A stretch of 64,000 nt of DNA from CAXXOK01 sp001604115 (GCA_034928535.1 JAYFOV010000004.1:19880-83879); one strand, 5' to 3'. Positions 35,186 to 44,799 are shown, numbered from the stretch's first letter. Program-made: numbers and translations. The notes: generated from the letters alone by a model not told the origin.

Positions 35186-36083
35186 CGCGTTTGCCCTCCC
35201 TGCGCTGGCGCTGCCTTGCCAGCGCCTCCTGTATGGTGGGGATGCTCAGCGCCACGCCTACGATCACCGCGGAAATGAGCTTGAGGAAATACGCCGGGAA
35301 CACGTTGGTGGAAAGGGCCAGTGAGATGATGAACCGGTACAGCACCGAGCCGACGATCGCTGATACGAGCCCCACCGTGACTCCACGCCGCCCAAAAACG
35401 GCCTCCCCGATGATCACGCTGGCCAGCCCCACCACCAAAATGCCGATGCCGCTTGAAATATCCGCATAACCCTGATATTGCGCCACAATGCCGCCCGACA
35501 GCGCGATGCAGCCGTTGCTCACCGCCAGCCCCATGATCTTCATGGCGGAAGCGTTGATGGAGCTGGAGCGCACCATGGCCTCGTTGTTGCCGGTCGCGCG
35601 GATGCAAAGCCCAAGGTGCGTTTTGAAAAACCAGATGAGCATCGCCAGCACCAGCGCCGCCAGCACCAGCGCCACCACCAGCTTGACCACATCCTTGGAA
35701 AGCGGCGCAAGCAGCGCAAAAAGCTGCTGGTACAGCGTTTCCTTGCCGATGAGGGACACGTTTGCGCTGGCGCCCATGATGGCCAGATTGACCGTATACA
35801 GGCCGCTCATGGTCAGGATGCCCGCCAAAATAGGATGGATACCCACCTTGGTCTGCAACAATCCGGTAACCGCCCCCGCCGCCATGCCACACAGGAAGGC
35901 GGCCAGCAGGCCAAGGTAGGGCGCGCCTGTCAGCGTGACCATTGCCGAGGTCGCCACGCCCAGCGTGAAACTGCCCTCGGCCGTCAGATCGGGCGTATTC
36001 AGGATGCGAAAACTGATGAACACGCCCATGGCAAGCAGCCCATACATCAGCCCCAGTTGCAGGGAACCCAGCGCCAGTGTCAT
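35178..36083 (-). CDS. trpY: ABC transporter permease, TrpXYZ-type
   Basis: 301 aa with about eight hydrophobic segments, of the branched-chain-permease-like (LivH-type) fold; ISFRILNTPDLTAEGSFTLG near the N-terminus is characteristic of this subgroup. I choose ATG 36083, which has GGGG nine bases upstream; an in-frame ATG six codons earlier has no ribosome binding site. It lies 145 bases after the binding protein gene. Confidence 0.9.
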   Translation of the reverse strand: MTLALGSLQLGLMYGLLAMGVFISFRILNTPDLTAEGSFTLGVATSAMVTLTGAPYLGLLAAFLCGMAAGAVTGLLQTKVGIHPILAGILTMSGLYTVNLAIMGASANVSLIGKETLYQQLFALLAPLSKDVVKLVVALVLAALVLAMLIWFFKTHLGLCIRATGNNEAMVRSSSINASAMKIMGLAVSNGCIALSGGIVAQYQGYADISSGIGILVVGLASVIIGEAVFGRRGVTVGLVSAIVGSVLYRFIISLALSTNVFPAYFLKLISAVIVGVALSIPTIQEALARQRQRREGKRDA

Positions 36084-36228
36084 GTGTGTACCCCATTTCA
36101 TGGTATTGGTGATGGGTGCGGGCGGCTGCCCGCACCCCTATCTGCATCTGTCTTGGTACGTCCGCGCGCTGTTGACTCGGGGGTATCCGGGCGCGGCGGG
36201 TCATCCCCGGCCGTGCCCGATCCGTCGG

Positions 36229-37194
36229 TCATTCCAGCACGACCGCCTTGGCCAGCACATCGTCCGCAATGGTCACGCCGATGGCCTGCGCCGTGGTTTG
36301 GTTGATGACCATGGTAAAATCACTCACCACCACGGCCGGAATATCCGCAATGGCCGCGCCCGCAAGGTATTGGCCGCTCATATCCGCCACGATGCGGCCG
36401 ATTTCCGTATCGCTGATGGAGATGGTGGCAAAAGCGCCGCTGGCGACCATGACCGCAGAGGAGCCGTATACGGGAATCTTGGCGTCCCGCGCGACCTCCG
36501 CCACGGTGCTAAGCCCCGTCTGCACCACGGAGTCATTGGGGATGAACATCGCATCGCACCGCCCCACCAGGGATTGTGCCGCCTGCTGTACCTCACCGGA
36601 ATTGGTCACCACGGCCTCCACATAGCGAAGGCCGTTGGCATCCATGTAGGCCTTGGCTTTGTCGATGGTGGTCACGGAATTGACCTCGCTGGTACAGTAG
36701 ATGAGCCCATAGGTTTGTACGCCGGGGGTCAACTGATCGCTGAGCTTGAACATCTCCTCCACGGGGATGGCGTTGCTCGCGCCGGTGGCGTTTTTGTCCG
36801 GCTTGGCCATATCGGTGAGGATGCCCGCACCCACCGGGTTGCTCACGGAGATAAAGAACATCGGGATATCGCTGCCCATATTGAGGAATGCCTGCGCAGG
36901 CGGCGTAGCGATGGCCACCACATAGTCCATGCCTGCCTCGATCATCTTCTGGCAGATGGAGGCCAGGTTAGTCATATCGCCCTGCGCATTTTGATAGTCA
37001 AAGGTCATCCTATCCTCGCCAAAGCCCAGCTCCCGCATACGGGCGATGTAGCCCTCCCGCATGTCGGTAAACGCGCCGTTATCGGCCATCTGGATGATGC
37101 CCACTCGGTAGGCCTTGGGGGTTTGGGCAACTGCAACAACCGCGGCGGAGAGAACGAGTGCCAGGGTCAGGAGGATCGCTACCAGCTTTTTCAT
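36229..37194 (-). CDS. trpX: ABC transporter substrate-binding protein, TrpX-like
   Basis: 321 aa. An N-terminal signal peptide (MKKLVAILLTLALVLSAAVV, cleavage near AVAQ) precedes a PF04392-type binding domain (YRVGIIQMADNGAFTDMREGY). There is no lipobox Cys, which is unusual for a Gram-positive binding protein and leaves its anchoring unclear. First gene of the operon, directly after the tryptophan T-box. Aromatic amino acid binding is inferred from that leader and from the family. Confidence 0.9.
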   Translation of the reverse strand: MKKLVAILLTLALVLSAAVVAVAQTPKAYRVGIIQMADNGAFTDMREGYIARMRELGFGEDRMTFDYQNAQGDMTNLASICQKMIEAGMDYVVAIATPPAQAFLNMGSDIPMFFISVSNPVGAGILTDMAKPDKNATGASNAIPVEEMFKLSDQLTPGVQTYGLIYCTSEVNSVTTIDKAKAYMDANGLRYVEAVVTNSGEVQQAAQSLVGRCDAMFIPNDSVVQTGLSTVAEVARDAKIPVYGSSAVMVASGAFATISISDTEIGRIVADMSGQYLAGAAIADIPAVVVSDFTMVINQTTAQAIGVTIADDVLAKAVVLE

Positions 37195-37251
37195 GAAAAC
37201 CCATCCTTTCGATTCCCGTTTGGTGGCCGTCGGTTTGCCGTGGCGGTACTG

Positions 37252-37512
37252 AAAAACGCACCTGTCCTTATTGCAAGGACAGATGCGTTGATTACATCTG
37301 CGGTACCACCTTGGTTGACGGTTACCCGTCCGCCTTATTGCAGGTGCCAACACACCCGCTGCCCGCTAACGTGGGCGCTACGTTGCTCCTTACTTGGGCA
37401 AACCCTTTGGGAGCACCCTCCGCGGTCCATTTGCCGATCCGCTCTCTGCCGGTTTTCAGCTGCCCCGGCTCTCTGCAAGTGCGCTTTCGGTTTGATCTCC
37501 GCTTCAACGGTT
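37252..37512 (-). promoter_or_regulatory. T-box riboswitch, tRNA-Trp-type
   Basis: On the minus strand the T-box core AAGGTGGTACCGCAG lies at 37313-37299. The terminator helix CGCATCTGTCCTT / AAGGACAGGTGCG runs into TTTTT (37256-37252), and the alternative antiterminator pairs GCAGATG with GCATCTG. Stem I holds an AGAGAG segment, an AAAACCGG segment and a specifier region GCAAATGGACCGCGG, where TGG (37429-37427) is the tryptophan codon. Uncharged tRNA-Trp should switch on the transporter. Trp T-boxes before trpXYZ are known from comparative genomics. Confidence 0.93.
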
Positions 37513-37518
37513 TAGGTA

Positions 37519-37547
37519 ATTGTATCCAAGCTCGTCAGGTTTGTCAA
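37519..37547 (-). promoter_or_regulatory. promoter of the Trp T-box operon
   Basis: Minus strand TTGACA (37547-37542), 17 bases, TACAAT (37524-37519). It begins only 10 bases after the larA-like stop, with no terminator between. Confidence 0.85.
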
Positions 37548-37556
37548 CCCTCTTTT

Positions 37557-38828
37557 TTACCGCGGGGGGATGGGCACTGTGCTGCCGCCGTGGGGCATCA
37601 CCGCTACGCTTTGCTCGCCGAAATCGAGCAGGGCGGCCAGCTCCGCCTCATCGGCGATGGCCTGGATGCCCATGGGGGCGAGCACCTCCGCCGGCAGGCG
37701 GCTGAGCATATGAAAATCCGTGCCCCGCGCAATTTCGCAGCAGGCATAAAACACATACCCGGCAATGGTAAAGCCCGCCCGCAGCGCCGCGTCCAACCGA
37801 CCTTCCAGCAGGGGCTTGCTCCAGCCGAAAAATTCATCCGGGCCGCCGCCTTCCGGACATTCCGCCAGAAAGATGAACCGCCCGCCGGGCTTGACCGCCT
37901 CCCGTGCGTTGATCATCGTCTTGGAGCCCTGATACAGGTTCATATCCTTGGGAAAGCCCCCGCAGCTGGCCACCACCGCGTCAAAGCGCTGGGCGATGGG
38001 CACGCCGTTGTAGCGATCCACCAGACGGCAGCTCTCTTCCCAGGCCAGGGCGTAGTGGCCGCTGGGCAGGGCGATGTGGTCGCCCCGGCCATCCACCACC
38101 AGATTGATGCCGAAAACCGGCGTGACCATTTCGGCGGCCTCCATCATATCCTCATGCACCGGGTTGCCTTCCAGCCTGCCGCAGCCCACCGCATCGCTGG
38201 AGCGGGGCTCGCTCGGGTGCAGCGCGTGCCGGTGGTTCTGGCGTATGGTCAGCTCCCCGGCCACGCCGGGCACGATGCTCTTGCGCCCACCGCCATAGCC
38301 CGCCAGCAGATGGTGCACCGTGCCGCCCATCAGGATCACCTTGCGCCCAACCACCCAAGGGCTGATTTGCACCTGTGTGCCGCGGGATGTCGTGCCCATG
38401 CTCACCAGCGGCTGATCCGCCTCATGGTTGAGCACGCGCACGCGATCCATCACATCCCCGCCGGTGATGCGCCGCAGCTCCGCCTCGCTCTGCGGGCGGT
38501 GCGTGCCCAGCGCCACCAAAAAAACGATGTTGGCATAGGGCATGCCTACCACATCATGCAAGTAATCCACCAGCAAGGGACAAATTCGATCCTGGTGCAT
38601 CCATGCGCGCGTCAGGTCACTGATGATCACGGTCACCTGATCCGCCGGAGTCAGCACATCCCGGAGCGCCGGACTGCCGATGGCGTTTTGCTCTACAGCC
38701 AGCCGAAAGGCTTCGGGTAGGTTTTGCAGGGGCGGGGGCGTGACGGCCTGCAACACTTCGATGTGCTTTGCGCGCACCGTAGCGGTGATTTGCTTTTCCC
38801 CATACCCAAACTGAAACGTCTGCTCCAT
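37557..38828 (-). CDS. larA: LarA-family (DUF2088) protein, nickel-pincer-type racemase candidate
   Basis: 423 aa, typical length for the family. LarA racemises lactate with a nickel-pincer nucleotide cofactor; paralogues act on other 2-hydroxy acids. Landmarks are the DLTRAW segment, ALGTHRPQ, the paired His in GGTVHHLLAGYGGGRKSIVPG (cofactor lysine region), NHRHALHP and GGFPKDMNLYQGSK. No larB, larC or larE is in the window, so the cofactor genes must lie elsewhere if the protein is active. ATG 38828 gives MEQTFQFGYG. The actual substrate is unknown. Confidence 0.88.
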   Translation of the reverse strand: MEQTFQFGYGEKQITATVRAKHIEVLQAVTPPPLQNLPEAFRLAVEQNAIGSPALRDVLTPADQVTVIISDLTRAWMHQDRICPLLVDYLHDVVGMPYANIVFLVALGTHRPQSEAELRRITGGDVMDRVRVLNHEADQPLVSMGTTSRGTQVQISPWVVGRKVILMGGTVHHLLAGYGGGRKSIVPGVAGELTIRQNHRHALHPSEPRSSDAVGCGRLEGNPVHEDMMEAAEMVTPVFGINLVVDGRGDHIALPSGHYALAWEESCRLVDRYNGVPIAQRFDAVVASCGGFPKDMNLYQGSKTMINAREAVKPGGRFIFLAECPEGGGPDEFFGWSKPLLEGRLDAALRAGFTIAGYVFYACCEIARGTDFHMLSRLPAEVLAPMGIQAIADEAELAALLDFGEQSVAVMPHGGSTVPIPPR

Positions 38829-38857
38829 GGTAGCACCCCCGTTGCGTTGATGCGCCC

Positions 38858-38866
38858 ATCATAGCA
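38858..38866 (-). promoter_or_regulatory. extended -10 promoter of the larA-like gene
   Basis: Minus strand TGCTATGAT (38866-38858). The -35 position holds only TTTCTC, so the promoter would depend on the extended -10. Confidence 0.5.
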
Positions 38867-38986
38867 CATTTCCGGGCAGGAGAAAAGCACGCCGGCGCAG
38901 TATGTTATCGGGTAAGGCGCACGCCCAAAGGGTTTGCTGCCAGCAAAAAAACGCGCGAAGGCGCGGGAAACGGAGCGTACCGCACC

Positions 38987-39340
38987 ATGCCTTATGTGAA
39001 CATCGTGACCAGCAAAACGCTGGAACCCCAGGAGGTACAAGCCCTTCATGAGAGTGTGCTGTCCGCCGCCGCGTTGCTGGGCAAGCCTGCCGCCAGCGTG
39101 ATGGTGCGCGTGCAGGATGGCGCGACGCTGCAACGTGGGCAGACGCCCGGCCACTGCGCCTATTGTGATGTGCAGGTGCTCGGCCAGCCTGCCCCTGAGG
39201 CCGCCGATGCCTTTGCCCAAAGGCTGTGTGCCGATATCGCGCGCATTGCGCAAACATCGCCCGGCAGCCTGTACCTGAACCTGGGCGCCATGGCGCTTTG
39301 CTATACCGATGGCACGCTGGTCAAGCCCCGCACCGCCTAG
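38987..39340 (+). CDS. macrophage migration inhibitory factor (MIF)-like tautomerase
   Basis: 117 aa, nearly the length of vertebrate MIF (115). Counting Met as 1, it has the catalytic Pro2, Lys33 in GKPAASV, the MIF redox motif as C57-A-Y-C60, Cys81, and Tyr96/Asn98 in LYLNLG, all at the same positions as in human MIF. MIF homologues are trimeric keto-enol tautomerases; host cytokine mimicry has been shown for some parasite versions. There is no signal peptide (nor in MIF itself). The ribosome binding site is weak (GGAG at about 38969). It is transcribed alone, divergent from the larA-like gene. The bacterial function is unknown. Confidence 0.88.
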   Translation: MPYVNIVTSKTLEPQEVQALHESVLSAAALLGKPAASVMVRVQDGATLQRGQTPGHCAYCDVQVLGQPAPEAADAFAQRLCADIARIAQTSPGSLYLNLGAMALCYTDGTLVKPRTA

Positions 39341-39664
39341 CCGCCTGATTGTGGTGGCGCTTCATACGCCGGCGTATCGTCCTTTGCCCGCGCCGGAAAG
39401 CAGCATGCTCTTCTCTCCCCGGATGCCTTACAAGTATGATATACTGCCAATGGTTGGTTTGTGCAGCGTAAGTCCAGCACGCCGGTTTGCCGGGCAGGCA
39501 TAAGCGCTCCGCCTGTTCGGTTACATGTGCAGCGCGCAGCGTGTCTTTCTGTGAGACGCCGCCTGCCACCGGGACGCATCTTGCCCTGCATACGCCGGGC
39601 TGCGCATAGCAAAGGCAAGCTGCCAAAGCCTTTTGAACCAACCCAGCACTGCAATGTGAAACGC
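39341..39664. other. intergenic stretch without recognisable gene
   Basis: About 325 bases. A TATGATATACT stretch (about 39437) looks like a -10 region, but no gene follows it closely. No RNA gene or repeat is evident. Confidence 0.5.
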
Positions 39665-39693
39665 TTGTAAAATTTGGATGTTCCGTGTATACT
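39665..39693 (+). promoter_or_regulatory. promoter of the giant GGDEF/EAL gene
   Basis: TTGTAA (39665-39670), 17 bases, TATACT (39688-39693), about 70 nt before ATG 39769. Confidence 0.65.
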
Positions 39694-39768
39694 GTTTACA
39701 TTCACGTGTCGTACCTTCCATTAATTTCAAATCATTTTGTAACCCATGCGAGGAGTGGAGCAGAAAGC

Positions 39769-42700
39769 ATGAGCCGGAGGATATTGCTGGTGGAGGACAA
39801 CGCAGCGGAGCGCGCTGCTTGCCTTGCCGTCCTTTCCCCACATTTTGATGTGCTCACGGTGGATGGCTGCGCGGCCGCGATGGCGACGCTCACGCACGCG
39901 AACCCCGCCGTGGAATGCGTGCTTCTGTCCCTTTCCTGCCCGGATGCGTTTGATTTTTTAGCCACCAAGCGCGCCAGCATGATCCTGCACCATGTGCCCG
40001 TCATTGCCATTGCCGCAACCCCGGGGGACGATCAGGAGCTGCGCGCCCTCGATCTGGATGCGATGGATGTGACCTTCCGCCCCCTCCAGCCGGAGCTGTT
40101 TCTCAAGCGGGTGCGCAACGTCCTTCGCCTGAGCGAAAACCAGTCCCTGCGGCGTGCGCTGGAGCGTGACCCGCTGACGGGCATTTTCAACCGCAATACG
40201 TTTGTGCACCGCACTGCCCGCATGCTCCGCAAAAAAAACGGCGAAGTCTACCAGCTCCAGGTGTGGGATGTGGAGCATTTCAAAGTTGTGAACGATCTGT
40301 ACGGCCTTGCCACCGGGGATCGGGTGCTGCGCGCCATTGCACGTAATTTGGATGTGCAGCTGCGCGGCGTGGGCACCTATGCCCGCCTGGAAAGTGACCG
40401 CTTTGCGCTGTGCTACCCCGCCCGTCTGTATGAGCCCGGCGATCTGCTCCAGAGCGCCAACCAGTGCCTGGAAGAAATGCACATCGGCATCAACCTGGTG
40501 CTTTACGCGGGCGTATATCAGGTGGAGGATTCCGCCATCAGCGTCGATCAGATGTGCGATCGCGCCTATATGGCGCTGAAGACCATCAAAGGCCGCTACC
40601 ACGAGCGTTTTGCCTATTATGACAGCACCATGCGCGACCGGCTGGTGCTGGAACAGCGCATCAGCTCGGAAATGAACGCGGCGCTATCCCAGGGTCAGTT
40701 CTGCTTTTACCTGCAGCCGATTTACAGCATCACGACCGGCGAGCCGGAAAGCGCCGAGGCGCTGGTGCGTTGGGATCATCCTGAGCGCGGTGTGGTGCCG
40801 CCCGCTGATTTCATCCCCCTGTTTGAGCGCAACGGTTTCATCACCCATCTGGATGCCTACCTGCTGGAGAGCGTGTGCCAGTATTTGACCGCGCTGCTGG
40901 CCGACGGCCTGAACCCGATGCCCATCAGCGTGAACCTGTCCCGCCTGAACTTGCTCAACCCCAAGCTTTCGCAGGATATCATTCAGGTAGTGGAGCGCCA
41001 CCAGCTCCCAACCCGCCTGATCCGCTTTGAGATCACGGAAAGCGCCTATACAGACCATCCCGAGCAGCTGCTGGCGGCCGTGCAGGCCCTCCGCCAGCGG
41101 GGCTTCGAGATTTTGATGGACGATTTTGGCAGCGGTTATTCCTCCCTGAGCATGCTCAAGGAACTGCCGGTGGATATCCTCAAGGTGGATATGCGCTTTC
41201 TCACGGACATGGAAAATAACGGCCGTGCCGCCAATGTCATGGCCAGCATCATCCGCATGGCAAAATGGCTTGACATCACCGTGGTTGCCGAAGGCGTGGA
41301 AACCAGCTCCCAGCTGGAGTTTTTGCGCTCCATGGGCTGTGACGGCGTGCAGGGCTATTTTCTGGCCAAGCCCATGCCATCGGCCGCATTTACCAAGCTG
41401 CTCAAAAATCCCGCCTCCCTGCGCCGGCAGCACCAGAGCGACCGTGAGCGCATCATCAGCGATTTCGATCTGCAAACGCTGTGGGATAGTAACCAGCAGG
41501 TAAACATCCTGTTCAGCGGGATGATCGGCGCAATCGGCCTGTACGAAAAGGCAGGCGATGTGCTGGAAGTGCTGCGCGTGAACGAGAGCTACTTTGAGCT
41601 GCTGGGCAGCACCCCGCAGACGCTGCTCAACAAAGAGCGCAACGTGATCGCCACCCTGGACCCCGGCGATCGGCACAAGCTGCTCAATGCCTGCGAGCGC
41701 GCCGTCAAGACCCATGCGGTGGAGCAGGTGCAGATCAGCTGCCCGCATGCGGATGGGCACATGCTCTGGCTGGACATCAAACTGCGCCACCTGGGCAGTG
41801 TGAACCACCACGACCTTTTTTATTTTGCCCTGACGGACATCACCCGGCAAAAAGAGCTGGAACGCAATTACATGCTCTACCAGTATGGCTCGGTCATCCT
41901 GGATGCCTACAACGAGGTGCTGGAGCTCAACTATACCGACCAGCTGGCGACCAGCTACAGCTTCGGCGGCATGACCAGTTACCGTACTGTGACCCTTTCG
42001 CTGGAGACCACGCTGCGCAGCATCCTGGAGCACCGCATCCACCCGGAGGATCGGGAGGTTCTGGCGCAGACCCTCAGCCGCGATGCCATGGTCAAGAACT
42101 TTGAGCGGAAGCTTCGCCATGTAGTGTCGCTGGAAGTGCGCACACGCCACGGCGATGGCCCGTATCACTGGACGCGCATCACCATACACCGGATGGACGA
42201 CCCCACCGGTAAATTGCGCGCGCTATGCTGCAGCCGCGATATTGACGAGCAAAAACAGAACGAACGGATGCAGGCGCAATACCTTGCACTGCAAGCCAAG
42301 CAGCAGGAGCAGGATCGCTACCGCACCATCCTGGAGCAAACGCAAACGGCCTTGCTGGCTTGGGCGCCCGGAGCCCAATGCGCGGAGGGCAACGCCCTGG
42401 CAGATGCGTACAGCCTGAGCCGGATGTCCTTTGATGCGCTCATCGCCGGGGATGTGCCCCCCTGGGTGTGTGAGCCGCTGGATATGGGCTCGTTGCGCGC
42501 CTTCCTTAAAGGGATGGAGCGGCACAGCAGCGCCTCCCGGCTGGTTCGGCTTGCGCTGGCCGCCGGCGAGATGCGCTGGTGCAAGCTATCACTGACCGTG
42601 CAGCGCAGCGAGGATGGCGCCATTGCCGCGGTGCTGGCCATCATCAACGATGTGGATCATGAACACCGTATCCAGCTGCAATTGGATGCGCAGCGCCTGC

Positions 42701-44799
42701 AAAACGAGCGCAGGCTGTCCATGCTCAGCCATCTGTATTGGACGCTGCCCTGCTGCATCCTTCAGCTCAATTTGGAGGATCCGCCCAAGCCCATCTTCTA
42801 CAACCGGGCATGCTGGGAGCTGTTTGGCTTTGCCTCCAAAGAGGCGTTTGATGCCGTTGCCAGCCGGGATCTCTATACCCTGATCGCGCCTGCGGAGCGG
42901 GATCGCTTCCTTTCCAGCCTCAAGCGATGCCGCGACCAGCGTACAGTAGAAAATATTGATGTGGTGGTGCAGCGACCCGGCGGCCTGTCCGGCAGCCTGC
43001 ACGGCAGCGTAGCCATGAGCCATGGCGGGGATGGGCAACCCCTGTTGCAGCTGGTGCTGCTGGATACCACCCTGCAACGGGAGCAGGAAGTGCGCCTGAC
43101 CCGCACCAAAGCATCGCTGGAGCGCACCACCGATATGCTCCAGCATTTGCTTGAAAATTTGCCCGTCGGCGTCACGCTCTTTGAGTTCGGCTCGCTGGTA
43201 CGCTCCCTGTACATCAACACGCGCGCCTACAGCATGTTTGGGCTCCAGGAGCACAAGCCGGAGCGGTTTATGGAGCTAATGCGCATTTCAGGCTTCCACC
43301 TTCAGTGCGATGCGGAGGGCTCGCCGATCCAAGCCATTGATCACAACGGCGCAAACCTGAGCGATGTGACCCGCCTGACCCGGGAGGATGGCACGCCGTT
43401 TTGGCTGCGCGCATTTTACACCATTGTGCCGCAGCAAAACACACCTCCGCTGTGCTATGCCGTGCTGGCCGATGTGACCCAGCAGGTGGAGGTGGAGCGC
43501 GCCTACAACCGCCAAAGCGAGCTGTACCGCATTATGATGGAGGATTCCCAGCAGATCTTTATCGATTATGATCTGGAATCCGACACCATGCACTACACCC
43601 TGCGCATGCCCGAAGGCAAGCGGGAGGAGCGCGTCATGCCCTCCTACACCAAAAACCTGCGCCGCAGCGCCATCGTCCACCCAGAGTATGTGACCGGATT
43701 GGTGAGCGCCATGCGCAAGCACATCCGCAACCAGACTCCGGGTGAGTGGGAGTATCTGGCCGATTATTACGGCACCGGGGAACACCGCTGGTACCGCGTG
43801 TATTTCCGCACCCTGGCGGACGAAAACGGCGCCCCCTACCGCATGGTGGGGCGTGTGGTGGATATTCAGGAAGAAAAAATCCGCGATGCACAGCTGGGGC
43901 AGGCCAACGTGTTCCGCAGGGCTGTCAACCAGGTGAGCTTGTTTGTATTTGCTTTTGACCTGCCGGAAATGAACCCGCATTTGCTGGCAGGCGAGGAGCT
44001 CAAGCGCGCGGGCTTCCATGCCTACCTGGACTATTTGAGCCCGGCGCGCAACCAAAAGCTGATCCATGCCGATGAGCGCGCGGTGCTGCTGGATGCGCTG
44101 GACCCGCAGGCGCTGAGCACCCGCTTCCGCTCCGGCGCGCGCGAGGTGGCCATCCCCTTCCGTGCGCTCAACCGCAGCGGCAACTGGGTATGGCTGGAGA
44201 TGAACATCCACCTGTCCGCCGGGGAAGGGAAAAACAGCATCAGCGGCATCGGTTATGTAAAGGTGATCGACGATCAGAAAAAACTGGAGCGCAAAGCCTG
44301 CTTTGACGGCCTGACCCAGCTGCTGAACCGCGCCACCGTGGAGGAGCACATCGAGCATGCCCTGCAATCGTCCGATGGGCCCAGCTGTCTGCTGATACTT
44401 GATCTGGATAATTTCAAAAGCGTGAATGACCATTTTGGCCACCGCGCCGGCGATGAACTGCTTCGCCAGCTGGGCGTTACCGTGCGCGGGCACCTGCGTT
44501 CCAGCGACCTGATCGGCCGTTTGGGCGGGGACGAATTTGTCGCCCTGCTGCGGGGCGCCCCGGAGCATGTAGTGCGGGAAAAGGGCAAGGAGCTGTTGGC
44601 TGCAATTGAATCCCTCACCGCGACGCTGCCGCAGGCGCACCCGGTGACCACGTCCATCGGCTACGCCTGTGCGCCGGAGGATGGCAACACCTTCGCGGAG
44701 CTTTATGCCAAGGCGGATCAGGCGCTATACACCGCCAAGCGCAGGGGCAAAAACCGCTGCTGCTCACCGCGGGATACGGACTCCTGCGAGGGGATCTAG
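39769..44799 (+). CDS. giant cyclic-di-GMP signalling protein: REC-degenerate GGDEF-EAL-multiple PAS-GGDEF
   Basis: 1676 aa, cytoplasmic by sequence (no membrane segment). Order: pseudo-receiver (about 3-120; LLVEDN acid pocket kept, but the phospho-Asp position reads LLSLSCPD and the Lys position is Arg); degenerate GGDEF (about 132-300; RLESDRFA in place of RLGGDEF); EAL phosphodiesterase with E330-A-L, NLSR, EITES, DDFGSGYSSL, KVD, EGVET and QGY all intact; a long middle (about 570-1500) with several PAS/PAC-like repeats; and a C-terminal GGDEF with an intact G1586-GDEF and an inhibitory RxxD site at R1577-D1580 five residues before it. It could both make and break cyclic-di-GMP. ATG 39769 follows GAGGAGTGGAG. 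No partner kinase is adjacent. Confidence 0.93.
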   Translation: MSRRILLVEDNAAERAACLAVLSPHFDVLTVDGCAAAMATLTHANPAVECVLLSLSCPDAFDFLATKRASMILHHVPVIAIAATPGDDQELRALDLDAMDVTFRPLQPELFLKRVRNVLRLSENQSLRRALERDPLTGIFNRNTFVHRTARMLRKKNGEVYQLQVWDVEHFKVVNDLYGLATGDRVLRAIARNLDVQLRGVGTYARLESDRFALCYPARLYEPGDLLQSANQCLEEMHIGINLVLYAGVYQVEDSAISVDQMCDRAYMALKTIKGRYHERFAYYDSTMRDRLVLEQRISSEMNAALSQGQFCFYLQPIYSITTGEPESAEALVRWDHPERGVVPPADFIPLFERNGFITHLDAYLLESVCQYLTALLADGLNPMPISVNLSRLNLLNPKLSQDIIQVVERHQLPTRLIRFEITESAYTDHPEQLLAAVQALRQRGFEILMDDFGSGYSSLSMLKELPVDILKVDMRFLTDMENNGRAANVMASIIRMAKWLDITVVAEGVETSSQLEFLRSMGCDGVQGYFLAKPMPSAAFTKLLKNPASLRRQHQSDRERIISDFDLQTLWDSNQQVNILFSGMIGAIGLYEKAGDVLEVLRVNESYFELLGSTPQTLLNKERNVIATLDPGDRHKLLNACERAVKTHAVEQVQISCPHADGHMLWLDIKLRHLGSVNHHDLFYFALTDITRQKELERNYMLYQYGSVILDAYNEVLELNYTDQLATSYSFGGMTSYRTVTLSLETTLRSILEHRIHPEDREVLAQTLSRDAMVKNFERKLRHVVSLEVRTRHGDGPYHWTRITIHRMDDPTGKLRALCCSRDIDEQKQNERMQAQYLALQAKQQEQDRYRTILEQTQTALLAWAPGAQCAEGNALADAYSLSRMSFDALIAGDVPPWVCEPLDMGSLRAFLKGMERHSSASRLVRLALAAGEMRWCKLSLTVQRSEDGAIAAVLAIINDVDHEHRIQLQLDAQRLQNERRLSMLSHLYWTLPCCILQLNLEDPPKPIFYNRACWELFGFASKEAFDAVASRDLYTLIAPAERDRFLSSLKRCRDQRTVENIDVVVQRPGGLSGSLHGSVAMSHGGDGQPLLQLVLLDTTLQREQEVRLTRTKASLERTTDMLQHLLENLPVGVTLFEFGSLVRSLYINTRAYSMFGLQEHKPERFMELMRISGFHLQCDAEGSPIQAIDHNGANLSDVTRLTREDGTPFWLRAFYTIVPQQNTPPLCYAVLADVTQQVEVERAYNRQSELYRIMMEDSQQIFIDYDLESDTMHYTLRMPEGKREERVMPSYTKNLRRSAIVHPEYVTGLVSAMRKHIRNQTPGEWEYLADYYGTGEHRWYRVYFRTLADENGAPYRMVGRVVDIQEEKIRDAQLGQANVFRRAVNQVSLFVFAFDLPEMNPHLLAGEELKRAGFHAYLDYLSPARNQKLIHADERAVLLDALDPQALSTRFRSGAREVAIPFRALNRSGNWVWLEMNIHLSAGEGKNSISGIGYVKVIDDQKKLERKACFDGLTQLLNRATVEEHIEHALQSSDGPSCLLILDLDNFKSVNDHFGHRAGDELLRQLGVTVRGHLRSSDLIGRLGGDEFVALLRGAPEHVVREKGKELLAAIESLTATLPQAHPVTTSIGYACAPEDGNTFAELYAKADQALYTAKRRGKNRCCSPRDTDSCEGI

